Source: CAZYQW01 sp964649825 (lineage in GTDB: Bacteria; Planctomycetota; B15-G4; JADJEK01). Taken from it: a stretch of DNA of 64,000 bases. Of the stretch, positions 62,027 through 64,000 are shown one piece after another. Under the pieces are notes generated by a model. The model was not told the DNA's origin. It saw nothing but the letters and a program-made list of their open reading frames with translations, and did not search any database. How positions within the stretch are numbered: the stretch's first letter is position 1; each line of letters starts with the position of its first letter. A program made the position numbers and the translations under genes. Location of the stretch: positions 62,001-126,000 of the forward strand of contig CAZYQW010000124.1 of assembly GCA_964649825.1 (NCBI GenBank), given 5' to 3'.

Positions 62027-64000
62027 TTACTCGTCGAGGTTCGTGCGAATCCTCGCGCGCAGTTCGATGTTCTGGCTGTCCTCGTCGATGCGGGCCGCGA
62101 GGAACGTGTCGCGGAACAAGTCGACCCACGCGAGCCCTTCCTCATAGCGAGCCTGCGCCTTCGGAATCTCGTTCATCCGGCGTGCCTGGTCGAGCTGCTG
62201 CTTGCGCCGCTCGACCTCCTCCTCGAACTGCTTCAAGATCTGCGACGGCATCTCCTTGCCGCGCCAGCTCCGGTACTCGCCTTCGTAGAGCTCCTGCTCG
62301 ACCTTCTGGGTCGCGGCGTGCCAATCGATCTCCGTCGCGTTCTCCGCCGCGGTGAGCGAGTGGTCCCGCAGCACCTGCTTCCACCCCTCCCCGTCGAGGT
62401 AGATCGCGGCGCTCGCGAACCCCTCGAGGAAGTCGTTGCCGGCCGCGTACTTCTTGGACGTCGAGAGCGGGCGGACGGCACGATTCCCGCCGTTGAAGTG
62501 GTCGGGCGCCCACGTCGGCTGCCCCGCTTTCACGGAGAGCTTGATGATGTCGGTGATCAGCTCGTGCGCGCTTCCCCGCTCCTGCATCTCGGTCCCACCG
62601 TTGTCGGTCTCGACCTCGACGTCGATCACCCGCGGGGAGAGCGTCACCGCGAGCGTCCACGGGCCCTTGTCCTTCGAGTTGGCGTCGATGATCCCGAACG
62701 ACACGTTGCGGATGTCCGTCCCGGTGAGGATCACGTCTTGGATGAAGCGCTCCTGCGGCGAGCCTTGGATCTCGTGCCAGACCTTGTACCACTTCGCGAC
62801 GCCGCGACCCTCCTGGCGGAGCCGCTGGTGCGCCTGCATGATCGGGAAGATGAAGCCGTTGTAGCCCGTCGCGCGCCGCGGGTCGTTCTGAGCGTTCTTG
62901 AGCGTCTCGAAGTCGGGGCCACGCTCCTTCACCTCGAAGAAGATGGCGACGAGGGGCGAGGGATGCGTCGGCGGACCATAGTAGGTGTCGCGCTTCAAGG
63001 CGACCACGACGTCCTGACCGAGCAGCGACGCGAGGGTCGACGCGGCGTCGAGCGCGTTCGTGGCGCGGAAGCCGGGTTGGATCTTGCGGATCGACTGGAT
63101 CAGCTCGTCGAGTAGCTCGAGCGCGGCCGGATCGACCTGACCGAGCCCGCTCACGAGCTTGGGGAAGAACTGGCGCAGGTCGAGGCGCGCCGTCATCAGG
63201 AGGTACGTGTCCTCCGGCAGGATCGCGGCCACCCGATCCATCGCTTCGCGCAGATCGAACGTCTTGCGGTCGTAGAATCCGCACCCGTCCTGCTCGGCCG
63301 TGTCGCGGTTGAAGCCGAGCGTGCCGCGCACGTCGATCGTGTCTCGAAACCCGATGTCGAGCGTGAGGTCGTCGTAGTAGCGCGGGTTGAAGAGGCGTGC
63401 GAGGAGCCAGCGCGACACCTGCCCGCGCGGCTCGAGGAACTGCTCGTCGGCGTCCATGAACTCGAGAAGCGCCGGCACGCTGCCGTGAAGTTGGAGGCGG
63501 CTCTCGACCTCCTCCTCGGGCACCTCAGCGGCACCGCGCCGCATGCCCGCAAACTCCGCGACGTCCTGCCCGACGGTACCGTGGTAGCGGCGCGTGTAGC
63601 CGAGGCTCCGCTCGCGCCCGAGGGTGATGAGGTCGACCGCCTCCTTGACGAGACGCGGCCCGCTCCCCGCGACGAAGAGGTCGAGGTGGCGATAGACGTA
63701 GAAGTCGTTCCCGTTCTCGAGGGTGACGTGGCGGATCCCCTCGTCGTCCTCCTCCACTTCCACCGGGGCGCCGATCAACGATCGCAGCCATCCCGCGCCG
63801 ATCGCCTCGTACGCGAACTTCGTCGTCTTCGACCCAAGGAAGACCGCGCAGACCTCGGTCTCCTGGAACCCGCGGCCCGCGATGCGGCCGAAGATCGCCG
63901 CGTCCCGCCCGAGCACGTCGCCGAGCGGGTCGAGCAGCGGGATGTTCTCGGTGGCCGCGCTGATCTCGTCCAGCTTCGTCTTCGGATCGACCGTCTCGAC
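62027..64000 (-). CDS. Large protein of unknown function, 5' end missing
   Basis: The frame is open to the window edge at 64000, so the N-terminus is missing; about 657 codons are visible. No family is recognised. Visible features: LDLFVAGSGPRLVKEAVDLITLG (about 125-150 of the visible part), an ILPEDTYLLMTARLDLRQFF stretch, an SMxHEL-like charged region and a C-terminal coiled coil (KQFEEEVERRKQQLDQARRM). The composition is soluble with no membrane segment in the visible part. Similar large conserved proteins of Planctomycetota are known only as hypothetical. Function not assigned. Confidence 0.7.
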   Translation of the reverse strand, partial: VETVDPKTKLDEISAATENIPLLDPLGDVLGRDAAIFGRIAGRGFQETEVCAVFLGSKTTKFAYEAIGAGWLRSLIGAPVEVEEDDEGIRHVTLENGNDFYVYRHLDLFVAGSGPRLVKEAVDLITLGRERSLGYTRRYHGTVGQDVAEFAGMRRGAAEVPEEEVESRLQLHGSVPALLEFMDADEQFLEPRGQVSRWLLARLFNPRYYDDLTLDIGFRDTIDVRGTLGFNRDTAEQDGCGFYDRKTFDLREAMDRVAAILPEDTYLLMTARLDLRQFFPKLVSGLGQVDPAALELLDELIQSIRKIQPGFRATNALDAASTLASLLGQDVVVALKRDTYYGPPTHPSPLVAIFFEVKERGPDFETLKNAQNDPRRATGYNGFIFPIMQAHQRLRQEGRGVAKWYKVWHEIQGSPQERFIQDVILTGTDIRNVSFGIIDANSKDKGPWTLAVTLSPRVIDVEVETDNGGTEMQERGSAHELITDIIKLSVKAGQPTWAPDHFNGGNRAVRPLSTSKKYAAGNDFLEGFASAAIYLDGEGWKQVLRDHSLTAAENATEIDWHAATQKVEQELYEGEYRSWRGKEMPSQILKQFEEEVERRKQQLDQARRMNEIPKAQARYEEGLAWVDLFRDTFLAARIDEDSQNIELRARIRTNLDE

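Overview
The window is GC-rich bacterial chromosome, very probably from a member of the Planctomycetota. This is inferred from several features together: ECF sigma factors with an overlapping anti-sigma gene, a multi-domain Ser/Thr-kinase/GAF/sigma54-activator protein, a dockerin/TIG/cohesin-like secreted protein, SBBP and FG-GAP repeat proteins whose C-terminal GCPGxGG module is common in that phylum, three secreted parallel beta-helix proteins, a membrane sulfatase-superfamily protein and a BlaI/M56 pair. There is no rRNA, CRISPR array, prophage or insertion sequence. One tRNA is present (tRNA-Leu, anticodon GAG). The first and last genes run off the window.

Layout: 1-8 kb is sensory and regulatory (FIST sensor with hybrid histidine kinase; a convergent 1632-residue kinase/sigma54 regulator). 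8-15 kb holds secreted proteins (dockerin/TIG, SBBP, FG-GAP, beta-helix); two of these genes carry frameshifts. 15-22 kb has a membrane sulfatase-like protein, a BlaI repressor with an M56-LysM protein behind a palindromic operator, and a VCBS-type secreted protein. 22-30 kb is mostly metabolic: YtcJ-type amidohydrolase, beta-carbonic anhydrase, an unusually long GlmS with a structured leader, a cyclophilin lipoprotein, a DUF434 protein and a HEAT-repeat lipoprotein. 30-34.5 kb is a tightly coupled Fe(III)-type ABC importer operon ending in a five-heme cytochrome c. 35-37.6 kb pairs a four-lobed aspartic-protease-like protein with a divergent PadR regulator across a 26-bp perfect palindrome. 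38-40.5 kb holds an NCS2 nucleobase permease, a NarL-type regulator and a yeast-type cytosine deaminase. 40.5-42.6 kb is a small accessory patch with a decayed AlbA_2 gene, a zeta-type toxin with a small overlapping partner, and about 700 bp without an intact gene. 42.6-48.4 kb holds an ECF sigma factor, a Rieske oxygenase, a beta-helix protein, a Cys-rich small lipoprotein and a large membrane protein. 48.5-52.6 kb is a biotin operon, bioB - bioF/bioD fusion - bioA. 52.6-64 kb has an EEP-family hydrolase, an SGNH membrane protein, ETF-quinone oxidoreductase, a TatD-type hydrolase, another beta-helix protein, a sigma/anti-sigma/membrane-protein operon, the tRNA and a large protein of unknown function.

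Gene cooperation is clearest in four places. The biotin genes overlap by 4 bp each and cover the last four steps of biotin synthesis. The iron importer genes are joined by overlaps and short gaps. The BlaI/M56 and PadR loci each carry a palindrome in the right place for local control. The sigma/anti-sigma/membrane trio overlaps start-to-stop. The most unusual items are the BioF-BioD fusion, the elongated GlmS with its nested-hairpin leader, the four-lobed DTG protein, the five-module regulator and the single-base frameshifts in secreted-protein genes.
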